DNA of 64,000 nt from Plantago major (Eukaryota; Streptophyta; Magnoliopsida; Lamiales; Plantaginaceae): NCBI GenBank assembly GCA_026545765.1, contig CM048844.1, forward strand, positions 70,103,035-70,167,034, written 5' to 3'. Under the pieces are notes generated by a model. That model was not told where the DNA came from. It did not search any database and worked only from the letters and a program-made list of their open reading frames with translations. Below are positions 23,509-36,222 of this stretch, piece by piece. Numbering within the stretch: position 1 is the stretch's first letter; each line of letters starts with the position of its first letter. The translations under genes were made by a program, and so were the position numbers.

Positions 23509-25119
23509 TGTTAGGATTATCTGTTTAGATTTTGATCAGCAACCTAATGACTAATCTTAGCTCAGAAAGGTCATTAGTACTCTTGGTTCACTTGAACATT
23601 GTAAAAGAGGAAACTCGCTAAGTATGATAGTCTAGCAAATCTTGTATAGGATGTTTGGTCTCGAAATGTAATTTTTATTTTCTGAAGAAGACCAAGAAGA
23701 AGGCATCCAGCAGGAAAAGTTCAACGGATTTGAAGATTTGAAGACTGCACAAGATTGCTGAAGACAAGGGTTTTTCAGATACCTATGTCCAGATATCTTG
23801 AAGAAGCAAGTGTTTCGAAACACAAGTGTTGCAAAAGATATCTGAGAATAAAAGGTTTCTGAGACGAGGAAAGTTCCCACAGATATCTACACTCAGATAC
23901 CTTGGACATAAAATATGCTTCTGAAAAAGAAATATATTATAACAACTTGTTTAAACAAGTGGTATCTGGAGCTATGATGATCTCTGGAAAAGAACGTGCA
24001 AAACCTCAGAAAGCTTGCATAGTTCTGTTGGCACTACAGGACAAAGTATAGTACAGTGCATTAAATGCGCGGACAGAAATGTCTGAACAAAAGTCAGAAG
24101 CTTCAAGAAGCGCATAAACTCGCTAAAAGATTATACTCAGATATCAATAGTTTGAAAATGAGTTAAGCCTAACGGATACTATTCAAACGACACTCAAATT
24201 CATCTATAAATATCAACACTTAGACTGCTTGAGAACACACTTTAGAACACACTGAACATCAAGAATACTGAATATTCTCACAAGCTCTCTCAAGCAAACT
24301 ACTTACCTTCAAGCTTTCTGTTGCGACCAAAGCTCTTGATTCTAAGTAGCACAAAAGTTCTAAGTGTCCTGATCCTTAATGAGCATTGTTATTTGTGAAA
24401 GAGTTGAACTAAGATTTCATATCTGAGCTTCATTCTCTTGAACACTTATCATAGACTTGGGTCAGTAGAGAACAAGATACCATACATTGCAAAGTGTATT
24501 AAGTATACTTGATTCATAGAGCTATCTGAATAACTGAACAAGTTATTAAAGAAGCTCACCTGACAATTTACCTTAACCAACACCTTAAACGGCGTGGAGT
24601 ACATGAAGTACTTAGTTTGGGAAACTAAGGAATAACTCCAAGGTTATTGAGCACAGGAAGTAATTAGTTTGGGAAACTAAGGAACAGCTCAAAAGTTTTC
24701 TGAGTACAGGAAGTACTTGGCTGTGAAAGCCGGGGAATAACTCAGGGGGGACACTTGGTTGGGAACCTAGTGTATTTAGGAATCAAGAAAAGATATATGT
24801 AAGGTTACCTCATTTATCTATATTAGTGGATTCTAGGTCTGAGAAAGGCCGAAGTGGATTAGTTGAAGGATTACGCCACCTTCAGATACCACTATAAAAA
24901 GACTTGTGTTATTTACTTTCTGCAGTTTATTACTTGCTTTACTTATCTTGCAAAGTACTTACACTTATCTTGTTGAGCACATGCACTTATCATAGAAAAG
25001 TCTTCCGCTCTCTGAAATTAATTATCAGATATCTGAGAAACTGTGTTTATCGACAAAAGTTTTAAAAGACTATTCACCCTCCCCTCTAGTCTTTTACTTT
25101 GCCGTTATCTGGACCAACA
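23509..25119 (+). repeat. 3' LTR of Sirevirus B
   Basis: 1611 bp, starting TGTTAGG and ending CCAACA. It carries a TATA box near 24205, the three-copy roughly 52-bp sub-repeat (about 24600-24735) and TCAGATATCTGA near 25025. CATAT (25120-25124) follows directly and may be one half of the target duplication. The left half cannot be seen. Confidence 0.93.
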
Positions 25120-26400
25120 CATATGCTCCAGTTGCAAGATTGGATGCAATTAGACTATTTCTAGCCTTTCAGCTCATAATGACCTTAATTTTTATCAGAT
25201 GGATGTTAAAAGTGTATTCCTAAATGGTAAACTTGCTGAGGAAGTCTATGTTGAACAACCACCAGGCTTTGAGGTTTCCACAGAAAGTAGAATGGTTTAT
25301 AAGCTTCAGAAATATCTGTATGGACTGAAACAGGCTCCGAGAGCATGGTATGATACTTTAGCCAAATACTTGCTGGAAAGTGGCTTCAAGAAAGGAGATG
25401 TTGATAAAACACTCTTTACTTTGAACCATGAAGGGAAACTACTTTTAGTTCAAGTATATGTTGATGACATTATATTTGGATCTAAAGACAAGCAACTTTG
25501 TGAAGACTTTGCTGAGCTCATGAAAAGTAAATTTGAGATGAGCATGATGGGAGAATTAAACTACTTCCTAGGATTGCAAGTCAAGTATCTTAATGATGGA
25601 ATATTCATTAGTCAAACAAAGTATGCAAAGGATATGCTCAACAAGTTTAATCTAAAGCCTTCTGAAAAGAATGCTAAGATACCTATGAGCATTGGAACCA
25701 AAATGACCTATACTGAATCTGACAAGAGTGTTGAAGAACACAAGTATAGGAAATTGATTGGGTCTCTACTGTACCTCACTGCAAGTAGACCTGATATTCA
25801 ATATGCAGTTGGAGTGTGTGCTAGATTTCAGACAAATCCAATGCAATCACACTACAACATTGCTATGAAAATATTAAGGTATGTAAAGGGTACTGTAAAA
25901 GTTGGATTGAGGTATCCAAAAGACAGTGGATTGAGTTTAGTTGGCTATTCTGATGCTGACTATGCTGGATCATTACTTGATAGAAAAAGCACCTCAGGAA
26001 CTTGTCAATTTCTTGGTGCCAGATTAATATCATGGTTCAGCAAGAAACAAAACTTAATTGCCACATCCACCACAGAGGCTGAATATATTGCTGCTGGGTG
26101 TTGTGCTTCACAGATATTGTGGATACAACAACAACTTAGAGACTATGAGATCAATAAAGAGAAAACTCCGATTTTTTTGACAACACAAGTGCTATTGCCA
26201 TAACTCAGAATCCTAAATTTCATGCAAGAACAAAGCACATTGATGTTAGACACCACTTCATTAGAGATCATGTTGAAAAAGGCAATATAGAGATACTTAA
26301 GATTGGTACTGAAGATCAACATGTAGATATCTTTACAAAGCCTTTGCAAGAAAGCAGGTTCTTAACCTTGAGACATAGTCTTGGGTTAATGGAGCTACCG
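25120..26400 (+). pseudogene. pol: Sirevirus C reverse transcriptase and RNase H
   Basis: The region begins at the YAPVARLDAIRLF block. MDVKSVFLNGKLAEEVYVEQ, YLYGLKQAPRAWYDTLAKYL and YVDD (25457-25468) mark the RT palm. The open stretch 25199-26203 covers the RT C-terminal half and most of RNase H (GYSDADYAGSLLDRKSTSGT, STTEAEYIAAGCCASQILWI). The RNase H end (HARTKHIDVRHHFIRDHVEK) is near 26220-26280. It closely resembles copy B. Fossil. Confidence 0.88.
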
Positions 26401-27206
26401 AAGGAACTGAAAAGTTCTGATCTCTGAGATGGAAACTCAGGAAGGAGAAAGATATTTGGAACATCATCCAAATATTCAAGGCAAAAAAGGTATCTGAGAC
26501 AAGAACTCATATACTAAAAGGATGGGTAAAAGTGTCTTTCAAAGATTTCTGAGACGGGTACTCAGATATCTATGAGATCACAAAGTGAGGGGGAACACAA
26601 AATAGAAATGTGGTACAACTATATTCAGTCAACTACACCTCTGGTGTTTTGTATCTTTCCATTTATGTGTTAAGTTACATACAGTCTCAGAACTGAATAT
26701 ATAAGTCCAAAGTCTGTCCCCTAGTCATAGAAAAGAGATGTGATTCAGAAAGCCATACGCCAAATTTCATTAATTGGGCACAATTACACTTACTGATTGT
26801 GATCATTGCTGAAGAAGCAATCGTGACCCTTGATGAAATGGGCGTTTGATCTTAACGGACGAGATTAATTCTCTGTAAAATAGTGGACTGTAAAAACATA
26901 GACGTGGCCCACTAAGCATTTAATGCAAAACGAATTTTACCCACGCCTATCTGCATTTGCACAGATACATACGTACACAATCAATTTGTATGTATATGTC
27001 TTTTGAGAGTAAGATGCTATATATATAGGATTTTGGCAAAAGAAATCACTTTCGCCTAATCCAACATTCACAATTACACAGAAATAGCAAAAACCATTCA
27101 AAGTTTTCTGCAAATCTCTGTTCTTCGCTTAGTTATTCTGCAAAGAATCACTAAACTTACACCTTAATCTCTTTCCGACTTTCAATAACTTTCACTATTT
27201 AAAGAG
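26401..27206 (+). promoter_or_regulatory. Spacer between pol and ORF3 of Sirevirus C
   Basis: Aligns with 16798-17585. It keeps the GGGCACAATTACA...GATTGTGATCATTGCTGAAGAAGC block near 26775-26820 and the CTATATATATAGG TATA box at 27018-27027, about 180 bp before the ORF3 start. Confidence 0.65.
27018..27027 (+). promoter_or_regulatory. Internal TATA box ahead of ORF3, Sirevirus C
   Basis: CTATATATATAGGATTTTGG, the same sequence and distance as in copy B. Confidence 0.6.
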
Positions 27207-30200
27207 ATGGCTCCAAAACGTGCTTCTACCCAGAAATCCCAAGCTACTACCTCTCGTACTGCTGAAAAGCAAGCACCAGTGTTGATTATAACAAACAATT
27301 GGTTGATTGGAGAATTCAATCCTGATCATTGGACTTCAAATCACAGGATGATTTGGGGTGGTGCCATGATTGAGGAATACCTTGTAGCTCCAATAGAAAA
27401 CCAGGCTGACAGAAAGTTGGTACTTGATATGCTTGAAAAGGGACAAATCAAGGGCTTTCTATATGCTCTTCCCAATGGAGTTTCTTCACTGGATGTCCTG
27501 GAGTTTTACAACCACTCCACGATTATTTCCAAAGTCTCTGAAGGCACTGAGACAGTGTCTATCAAGACTAAAGTCTAAGGACAAGAAATCCTGTTGGACA
27601 AGAAATCACTGGATGTCCTGGAGCTTTCTGTGAGTTGTTTGAACTTCAAAATCTTGGAAAGGATTTAGAAATTGACACCAAGGATGAAGATCTCCTTGAG
27701 GGTGTCAAAAAGCTCTACAGTGATGTGTGTGATCTTGACAAGCCATACACACCTATCGACTTCAAACTTGCTGACATCAGAACCAGACATCTATTGGTTC
27801 ACTGGGATGTGTTGGCATGTATCCTTCACAGATGCTTTGATGGTCTACAAGGAGGAGCTGACCAAATAAGCCAAGAACGCTAGATGATGATGTTCTTGTT
27901 GAATCAACAAAACAAAAGGTTGGAAAACCCTTTTAATTGGGGGAAGTACGCCTTCATGAAATTTGTGAAGAAGATATAAGGCTTTAAGCCTAAAATCATT
28001 AAGGGCCTTGCTGAGCCAAAAGCCACAGTAAGCTATGGATTGAAGATATGCTACTTACTGGAGTGTCTTAGCATTGAGCTCAGAGAGACGGCATACATTG
28101 CCAATAGTAACCTACTCTACAAATATGAGTATACAAACATGATGAAAAAGTTTAATGTATCTCAGAAAGGTTCCAAGAAACGAAAGACTGATGAGGTATC
28201 TGAGGGTTTCGTTGCAACCAAAAAGCCCAGAACTTCACGAAAGAAGTCTGCTGGCAAATCAGAAGTCATACCCATTGTGGATGTCGACTCTCAGATACCT
28301 GCCGCCACTGTTGATGAACTCATCAATGAAGATGAACTCATCAATGCTGCTAAGACCACAGCTGATGAACTTATCAATGCTGATAAAAGCAGTGAGAAAC
28401 TTCAAACACTCTCTGCAGAAGCAGCATGGATTGTCGATAATTCAGTCCCAGATTTCAATGAGGAATCTGAAGATGAGGGGGAAGACATAATCCCGAAGGT
28501 TGATGAAAGAGAAACAAGTGCAGAGGTTGCTGAGAAGGCAACTAGTTCAAAGGTTGCTGAAGAACCAACTGTGTCCAAGGTCACTGGACAAAACAAACCA
28601 TCAGAGCAAGTAACACTTAAGCACATTGAAGATGCTCTGATGAGTGGCAACTTAGTGTTGAAGGATACTGCGATTGCCTCAACACTTAAAAGTCTGTCTC
28701 AAGCAGATCTGGATAGGCCCCATACAGCATCACCTTCTTCATCCAGATCAGAATCACCACACCAACCACAACAGCCAATAGTGGATGCTGTTGAGATGAT
28801 ACTTGAGTTACAGCATGAGATACCAGCATCTTTCCTTGCTGAAGAAAATCCTGTAAAAGAACAGGTTCCCCAACTCAATGAGAGGGATCAAACTGAGGCA
28901 TCTGCTCAGAATGATCAACCAGGGGAGGCAACTGAGTTGCACACTCAGGAAATGTCTGAAGTACCTGAAACTTCAAACAAAGAAGCTGAAATGGAACAAC
29001 AAGACCAAAGCATAGAAGGGTCACAAGTTCCAGAGACCAATCAGCCTGACACTGCTCAGGTAGCTGAATGGTTTAACTCTCTACTTGTGATATTTTATGT
29101 TTATAAATCTTGTTACTTATAAAAATTTCTTTGTTATAGGCTGAATTAGAAACAAAAGAACAAGAGGAAGCTGCAAAGCTTGCCTCAGAAACTGAGAAGG
29201 AGGCTCCCATAGCCTCACCACTTAAGGAACCTGAGCCTGTATTGCAGGTGGAAAATAGTTTCTTAAGACATAACTTTTTAGGTATCTATTGTACACACTT
29301 GACTAACTAAGTGTTTGTTTCTAATAGGCTCCAACTGAGAAGAAAAATGATGAGGCTGAGAAGTCTAACTCATCAGAGAATCAACCAGAGACTCACAAAG
29401 TCTCTGAGGAACAAGTATCTGAGCCATCTATTGAGAAGGTATATATCTCAGATATCTATATTCTTCACAATATTACTCTGATCATTTTTTCTAAAAACTT
29501 AACACTTTCTACTCATAGGCTCTCAAACAGAAGTAGAAGTTGCTTGGGAATTGCCCACTCAATCCCCTCAACCAATGGAAATTGATGAGGCCACCAAACC
29601 TTCATCACCAGAGAGAATACCAGAAAATGCACAAGTTTCTGAGAGACAAGTATCTGAGCCTCCTACTGTAGACGTAATTGACATCTCATATATTAAATTA
29701 TCTAAGTGTTTCTCTCCTGATAAATTTCTAAGTGTTATGTTTTATTTTATTCTCAGGTTCAAAAAGAAAGAGAGGATGTTGAGGATCAGACTTCCAAGTC
29801 TCCTCCTCACACCAAGATATCTGAGGCACCTGGAACCTCAGTAGTCCAACCTTCTGAGCATGTTGTTGTTGCACAGGTAACACAGATACTTGACTACTCT
29901 AAAACCCAGATATCTACTGAAGTTTTGAAACTAACTCAAAACTCTCTCTTTCAGGCTCAAACAAGTGCCACTATTGGTCCCTGTTGATGAGAATAAGGAC
30001 CTGCTCCTTTCTTCAAGGAATACACTTTGCCAAAGCACTTAAAATGCTTCAAGAAATGGCAAAAGCTTCGATGCTCCGATCTATCTGAGATCATAAAGGT
30101 GACTGATTACCCCATAAGGAGAGCACGAGCCCTTGACTTGGAAAATTATGTCCATGCTATGTTCCCCACTGAACAATACTCGTTTGGAACATTAATGCAT

Positions 30201-32740
30201 AAGGACTTCGTCAAGGAAGTGGCTAGAAATCTTATTCAAGCATTTAACCAAGTAGATGGTCAGACCAGAATGCAAATGGCATTCAAGCCTATCTTGCCCC
30301 AGACTCTATAGTTCATACCCCCTGAGCAAGAGAAAGTTAATGGGCAAATGGTCACTATTCTAAAAGTGATCAATCTGGTCTCTAAAGATGAAGAAGAGAA
30401 GGAGACTGATGAAAATGACTATGAAGAACCTCCTTCTGACCATCATAAGGATGATAATGACAAAAAGGATGTGGATGATGCCCCTGCACCAGGGACAGGA
30501 GGGGTTGCACAAGGTAATAATACCTCAGTTGCTGAAAAGCACACTGAGAGGACTTCACAAAATTCCCCTCCTCCATCTCCTCAGAAGTCTACACATCCAT
30601 CTCCCCAACAAAAAGACTCTACTGAACAAGTAGTTGAGCACTCTGAGGACAACACTCAGAAAATATTGGATGCACAAGCCAGAGTTGCTCAACTCAAACA
30701 GTTGTTGGAGGAAGAACAACAACTAAATCTTCAAATGGAAGAGAAGATAGTTGAATCCAAAGCAAAGCTCCAAACAATTGAAAATCAAACCATCAAGGAA
30801 ATGGAATCTTATGCGGAGATGAAAGAACTCTAGCTTGTTGTTCAGGCAATTGCTGAAGAATTAGATACTGAACAAGTATCTGAAGATAAGCATGATGCTA
30901 AGGCTGCATCACCAAAAGAAGTACCATCCTCCTCACTGAAAGGAAAGAAGCCCATCTCTGAGATGGTTGCTGGGCTAGAAAATATTGATGAAAATGCTCA
31001 AGAGGATGAAGATCACTGGGATAAAGACTCAGATGATAAAGAAGACAGAACCTTGGCAGAACATGCAAATGTTCACTTAGGAGTTTCTCACTTAAAGAGA
31101 AAATTGATAGCTCCTCAAAGCTTTAGTAAGAAACCAAATCTTAACTCCCATGATTACATGGCCAGATACCAGGTTCTGGCAACTCTAAGAAAGGAGTTAT
31201 CTCATCAAAATGAAGAAGTAATTGCATTAGTCCCTGCTGAAATGAAGAAGTTCACTGAGTTAATCACTCAGAGACCAACAAGCTTGGTCATTCCTCAAAG
31301 AGACCTAGGCATGGTAAGGGATGATGATAATAATCTTGCTGAAAAAGCCTTCAATGAGGCTAGCTATGCTGCTGGAAAAGCAGATGCTACTTAAGGTCCA
31401 CTGGTAGAGCTCACTGATAAGGACACTGGACTTATGAAATAGAATAAGGAGCTCAAAGCTGAAATTCAGAAGTTGTTTACTGCTTACAATTATCTACAAG
31501 GAAACTTTGAGTCTCTCTCAGAATCCTTTGTGATACTTAGTCAGCCAACAATGACCAAGGGAGAAAAGTATCCAAGACAAGGGGAAGGTTCTGGTGCTCA
31601 GAAAGGAAGAGGAAACAAGAAGAAATCTTCCCAACCACCACTCAGAATCAATGAGCCCTCCTCAAGTCAAGCTTCTTTACAAGTAGTAGTTACTTCCCAG
31701 CAACCTTCTGAAAAAGGAATAACAACAAGGGATAGGGCACAGAAACCTCCAAGGGGTACCAAGACTCCAAGTAGAAGACAAGTAAGAGGGATTGAAGAGT
31801 CTTCTTCTGAAGAAGAAGAAGACTAAATCAAATCCCAGGGCAATGAAGAAGGCTGCAAAATTCCAACAAGAATTGTTCTTGATGATGATGATGAAGAGAC
31901 TGATGAAGATGAAGCTCCTCTTCACAAAAAAAAGGAAAAGGGTTGATAGCCTATCTGAGCCCATAGCTACAAAGCCTTTAGCAGCTAAAACACCCTCTAG
32001 AAATACCAAGTCAATCCAGGGTGGTTCTTCAAGCAATCCCCAAGGGAGAATTCAAGACAAAGGAGGAACAGGCTGAGAGCTGAACAAAGAAAACTTCAAC
32101 TACCACTCAGGCTTGAAGAAGCCAAGATAGAGTATGTGAAGACCAACAATGACTCCTCTATCTACAGGTGCATTAATCAGAAGAATGGCTACTGGATTCT
32201 GGAACTCAAGCACTTACTGGTAAATGAAAAATTTCCAGAACCAATCCATAAACAACTCATTGCATGGAGAAAAGACAAGCTAGTCTTGATTAACACCAAC
32301 CAAATCAAAGCCTGGTTAGATTTTGAAGTAATCAAGAGAATAGAATCCATGAAGAAGGACCTCTCTGATGATTGTCCTTATGGAAAGCTAGATGATGTGC
32401 ATAGAATTCCCAACATAACTAGAACAGGCACAAGAGCAAGACTTGTTGTGGAACCCTTTGAGTCATTCTACATGACTGAAGATCAATACAAGGGTGACAT
32501 CATATATCTGAGGATCATATATGAATAATACTTTAAGCTTTCAGATATCAGAATTGAGCATGCCTAGAAATGGGGAAAGTATCTGTGGGTCAAACACTTT
32601 GCCAAGAAGAATCCCACCAAAACCTACAAAGAAGTATGTGGATTTGCCAGAAACACTGAGATGATAGTCAGGACTTTTCTCTCTGACTACTCAGATGATA
32701 TCAAAAGGTTTGGGGATAGGGAATTTGCTAACTGATCCAT
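27207..32740 (+). pseudogene. Sirevirus C ORF3 (env-like)
   Basis: Starts MAPKRASTQKSQATTSRTAE. The layout is as in B: N-terminal domain (FNPDHWTSNHRMIWGGAMIE, SLDVLEFYNHS), basic clusters KKRK and KKPRTSRKK (about 28175-28245), and an acidic and Gln-rich middle. The intron-like array (29060-29954) has five GT...AG gaps of 78-83 bp at the same places as B. A coiled coil (about 30660-30830) and the C-terminal domain (YRCINQKNGYWILELKHLLV near 32165 onwards) follow. B and C are close relatives. No signal peptide or membrane segment is visible. Fossil, with several breaks. Confidence 0.72.
29060..29954 (+). other. Intron-like array inside ORF3 of Sirevirus C
   Basis: Five GT...AG gaps of 78-83 bp lie at the same places as in B. 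The first, second and fourth blocks between them have the same lengths as in B (108, 111 and 120 bp) and the third is close to 150 bp. Gap sequences differ more than the blocks around them, while borders and lengths are kept. Confidence 0.65.
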
Positions 32741-33103
32741 AGATCTGCTGATTGAAGACTTGAAGACAGGTTAATTAGGATGTTTACTTGGAGCTTGGTT
32801 ACTCCTGTTGTCCTAGTTAACTATGTATTTTGTATCTTGTTGATTGTACTTTATTGTTTTATCATTGTAAAAGTTATCTGTAAACTTTCTTTGTAACATA
32901 TCTGATGAACCTACTCTTAGATATCAATCTATAAAAATATAACTTGTCAGCAAATATCACACCTTGTGATTTGGTTAATGTTTACTTTCTGCAAATGAAT
33001 TGAAAAGATCATAAGAAATGATGAAGTGTTAGATTGTTCCCTCTTCCAAGTTGTAATACGTTTTAAAGATAGTCATCATTGACTGATCAACAAGGGGGAA
33101 ATT
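32741..33103 (+). other. 3' untranslated region and polypurine tract, Sirevirus C
   Basis: Matches 23119-23508. The purine tract AAGGGGGAAAT lies just before the LTR start TGTTAGG at 33104. Confidence 0.8.
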
Positions 33104-34651
33104 TGTTAGGAATATCTATTTAGATTTTGATCAGCAACCTAATGACTTATCTTAGCTCAGAACGGTGGTTAGTACTCTTGGTTCACTTGAACACTGTAAA
33201 AGAGGAAAATCACTAAGTATGTTAGTCTAGCAAATCTTGTATAGGATGTTAGGTCTCTGAATGTAATTTTTATATCTTTGAAGAAGACCAAGAAGAAGGC
33301 CTCCAGCAGGAGAGTTCAACAAATTTTGAAGATTTGAAGACTGGACAAGATTGCTGAAGACGAAGGTCATCAGATACCTATGTCCAGATATCTTGAATAA
33401 ACAAGTGTTTTTCAATAAACAGGTTTCACAAAATATATCTGAGAACACAAGGTTTCTGAACGAGGAAAAGTGCCCACAGATATCCACATTCAGATACCTT
33501 GGATAAAACTATGTTTCTGGGAAACAATGTTTCAACAAGTATCTAAAGATGTGAAGGTCTCTGGAAAGGGACATGCAATGCTTCAGAAAGCGTGCATAGT
33601 TCCGTTGGCACTACAGGACAAAAATAGTACAATGCAATAAATGCGCAGACAGAGACATCTGAACAAAAGAGGAAATCTCTGAAAAGAGACAACGTCTTCT
33701 GCAGTACTATTTACAGATATCAATAGTTTGAATTTCATTAAGCCTAACGGATACTATTCAAACGACATGATTTTCAACTATAAATATCAAACACTTAGAA
33801 TGCTTGAAACACACACCTTGAACTTACACTGAACACACATAACGAACTTATTCATTCAAGCATACAAGCCTTCAACCTACTTACTCTTTAGCTTACAGTT
33901 GCGACTAAGCTCTTGAATTCTAAATAGCACGAAAGTTCTAAGTGTCCTGATCCTTAACAAGCATTGCTATCCGTGAAGGAGTTGGATCAAAAGATCAAGT
34001 ATCTAAGTTTTATTCTCCAGAACATTTAACATAGACTTGGGTTAGTAAAGAACATATCACCACACATTGTGAAGTGTGTTAAGTGATTCTTGTTCTATAG
34101 AGTATTCTTACATAATTGAGAAAGTTATTTAGACTACTCACCTGACAAACTACCTTAACCAACACCTTAAACGGCGTGGAGTACAGGAAGTACTTAGTTT
34201 GGGAAACTAAGGAATAGCTCAAAGGTTTCTGAGTACAGGAAGTACTTGGCTAAGAAAGCCGGGGAATAACTCAGGAGAAACACTTGGTTGGGAACCTAGT
34301 GTATTTAGGAATGGAGAGAAGATATTTGTAAGGTGAACTCAATTATCTGTCTTAGTGGATTCTAGGTCTGAGAAAGGTCGAAGTGGATTAGTTGAGGGAT
34401 TACGCCACCCTCAGATACCACTATAAAGATCTGTGTTATTTACTTTCTACAACTTATTACTTGCTTTATTTACCTTGCTGAGTATTTACACACTTATATC
34501 TTGTTGAGCACGTACACTTATCACAGAAAAGTATTCCTCTCTCTGAAATTAAGTATCAGATATCTAATTGTGTTTATCGACAAAAGTTGTAAAAGACTAT
34601 TCACCCCCCTCCCCCCTTTAGTCTTTTTCTTTGTTGTTATCTGGACCAACA
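33104..34651 (+). repeat. 3' LTR of Sirevirus C
   Basis: 1548 bp, TGTTAGG...CCAACA. TATA box near 33779. It holds two copies of the roughly 52-bp sub-repeat (about 34178-34270), against three in the 5' LTR. It is followed by CATAT (34652-34656) and then by ORF3 sequence of copy D on the opposite strand. Confidence 0.92.
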
Positions 34652-35291
34652 CATATCTCCAGAGACACCTTGTCAGCCCCTCCTTTGTTGGACTCAAAAC
34701 TATGTGCAAGATCAGGGCAAGCCAGTTCCAGGGTTCAGTGACATGTTGTCTACGCATGTTCACAATGTCGAATGTTTCAGGAACGTCCACGTTGTCCTCA
34801 TTTTATAGAGCCATGTTATTTAAATAGAAGTCGTCAATGGCCTCCTTGGACACATCTATCTGATCTTGACCACCAGAGTTTGGAAGTCCAAACAATTGAC
34901 AGAAGGTTTCTTCGTCAAGACATATCTCTATGTCTTGAACTTTCGAAGTAATTGACACCCTTTCGGAGCCAATCTCGGTTTTCACCGCGGAATTATTGCA
35001 GAATTCCAAAACATCCATATAGGATGTGAAAGAGGGTTTCACAAAACTGAACTGCTTGATTCCTACTTTTTCAAGTTGTTCAAGTCCTCTTCTTGCTTCT
35101 GCTTGGTTGAGTGAAGCTCCAAGCAGGTATTCATCAACTATTACTCCTCCCCAGAGTACCTTGGGTCTCGTATTCCACATACTTGGGTTGAAAATTCCAG
35201 TTACCTTCTTTTCCTTGATGGTAATGGTTTGCTTTGCAGCAGTACCAGAAGATGAGACTTGGGATTTTGGTGCTGCTCTTTTGGGTGCCAT
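34652..35291 (-). pseudogene. Sirevirus D ORF3 N-terminal part
   Basis: Starts at 35291 with MAPKRAAPKSQVSSSGTAAK. It shows VTGIFNPSMWNTRPKVLWGG, MDVLEFCNNSAV and VQDIEICLDEETFCQLFGLP, the same N-terminal domain as in B, C and E at lower similarity. The FGLP ending of this block strengthens the resemblance to the plant transposon-protein family named for B. Fossil fragment. Confidence 0.75.
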
Positions 35292-36222
35292 CTCTTTAGT
35301 ATTTATATAGAAATAGGGAATAGAGAGATGAGAATCGTAGTCGGAATCGACAAGGATTTCTTTGCATAATTCTTAGCAGAGATTCAGACGGATTAGAGAG
35401 TTTTTGCAGAGAAGATTAGGAATGTTTTTGCTATTTTCGTGCAAGTAATTTGTGGTATTAAGCAAAAGTGTTTTTCTTTGCCAAATCTGCCTTTATATAG
35501 CAATGCAAGTACATGCGATACAGATGAATTCTGTATGTATATTACTCGTAGTTCTGCACAGGCGTGGTGAAAAGGCATTATTGCATTTAATGCAAGTGGG
35601 GTTAGTTACTTGGTTACTGCTTGAGTGGGCTATTGTGGACGCATCTCGGTCGTTGAATTACAAGCGTTTCTACTGAAGGGTTGAGATTGAGTCTCAGATC
35701 AATGATATCAATCAACACATGTAATTGTACCCATTAATGTAATTTGTCACAAGTCGCCTAAGTATCTTTCAACTTCTCAGAAACCTGTAACTAGTGGACA
35801 AGACTGGATTCAGAGATCATTAATTGATCGTCCAGTACTTGTTTGAAATATTTCACAAGAAAGGAAAGTTTCAACACAAAAGAGATATTTGACTTCTGAT
35901 AGGAATTGACTTTTTGGTCAAACTATTCTTTTTGTGTTCCCCCTGACTTAGATGTCTCATGGTTTCTGAATACCCATTTCAGAGACCTCTTCTCAGTGCC
36001 TTTTTCTACAATGCCTTAGATATTTGAATACCCGTTTCAAGTATCTTTCTGAGATAGCAAATTGTCAAAGTTTCTGACAACTGAGTTCCTATCTCAGTAG
36101 TTTCTTCCATTTCTTATGTATCTCTCAGAAACCTGTAGACTCTTTTAATGGTTACATGAGTTCCCGTCTTAGAAACCAATTAACACCCTTGGAGCCTTTG
36201 TTTGACTTATCAATAAAAAGTC
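35292..36222 (-). promoter_or_regulatory. Spacer ahead of ORF3, Sirevirus D, with TATA box
   Basis: On the minus strand CTATATAAAGGCAGATTTGG (35481-35500) lies about 205 bp before the ORF3 start. A CATTTAATGC block (about 35583-35592) matches the spacers of B and C. The stretch also has many GGTATCTGA/TCTGAGA motifs. No gene. Confidence 0.55.

Larger units (their letters stand above)
9285..25119 (+). mobile_element. Sirevirus (Ty1/copia) copy B, inserted in the pol region of C
   Basis: About 15.8 kb. The parts, in order, are the 5' LTR (about 9285-10842), PBS, gag (10961-13434), protease (13453-13794), integrase (13843-14720), RT (about 15170-16250), RNase H (about 16200-16797), a spacer with an internal TATA box, ORF3 (17586-23118), a purine tract and the 3' LTR (23509-25119). 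The order PR-IN-RT-RH defines Ty1/copia, and a long ORF3 after pol defines the SIRE-like branch. The two LTRs are very similar by eye, so the insertion is younger than C. At the right junction, CATATGCTCCAGTTGCAAG is the SYAPVAR coding sequence of C's RT, so B lies within that gene. Fossil, with several breaks across gag, pol and ORF3. Confidence 0.85.
4219..34651 (+). mobile_element. Sirevirus (Ty1/copia) copy C, outer element of the nest
   Basis: This is a Ty1/copia element of the Sirevirus type with a long ORF3 after pol. The parts, in order, are a partial 5' LTR (4219-5061), PBS, gag (5180-7717), protease and integrase (about 7735-9283), the inserted copy B (about 9285-25119), RT and RNase H (25120-26400), a spacer with an internal TATA box, ORF3 (27207-32740), a purine tract and the 3' LTR (33104-34651). 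The LTR at 4219-5061 shares features with 33104-34651 that B's LTRs lack, for example CTTTAGCTTACAGTTGCGAC and GAGTATTTACACACTTATAT. That is why the left and right parts are assigned to one element. It is a fossil with many breaks. Its right flank is copy D. Confidence 0.8.
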
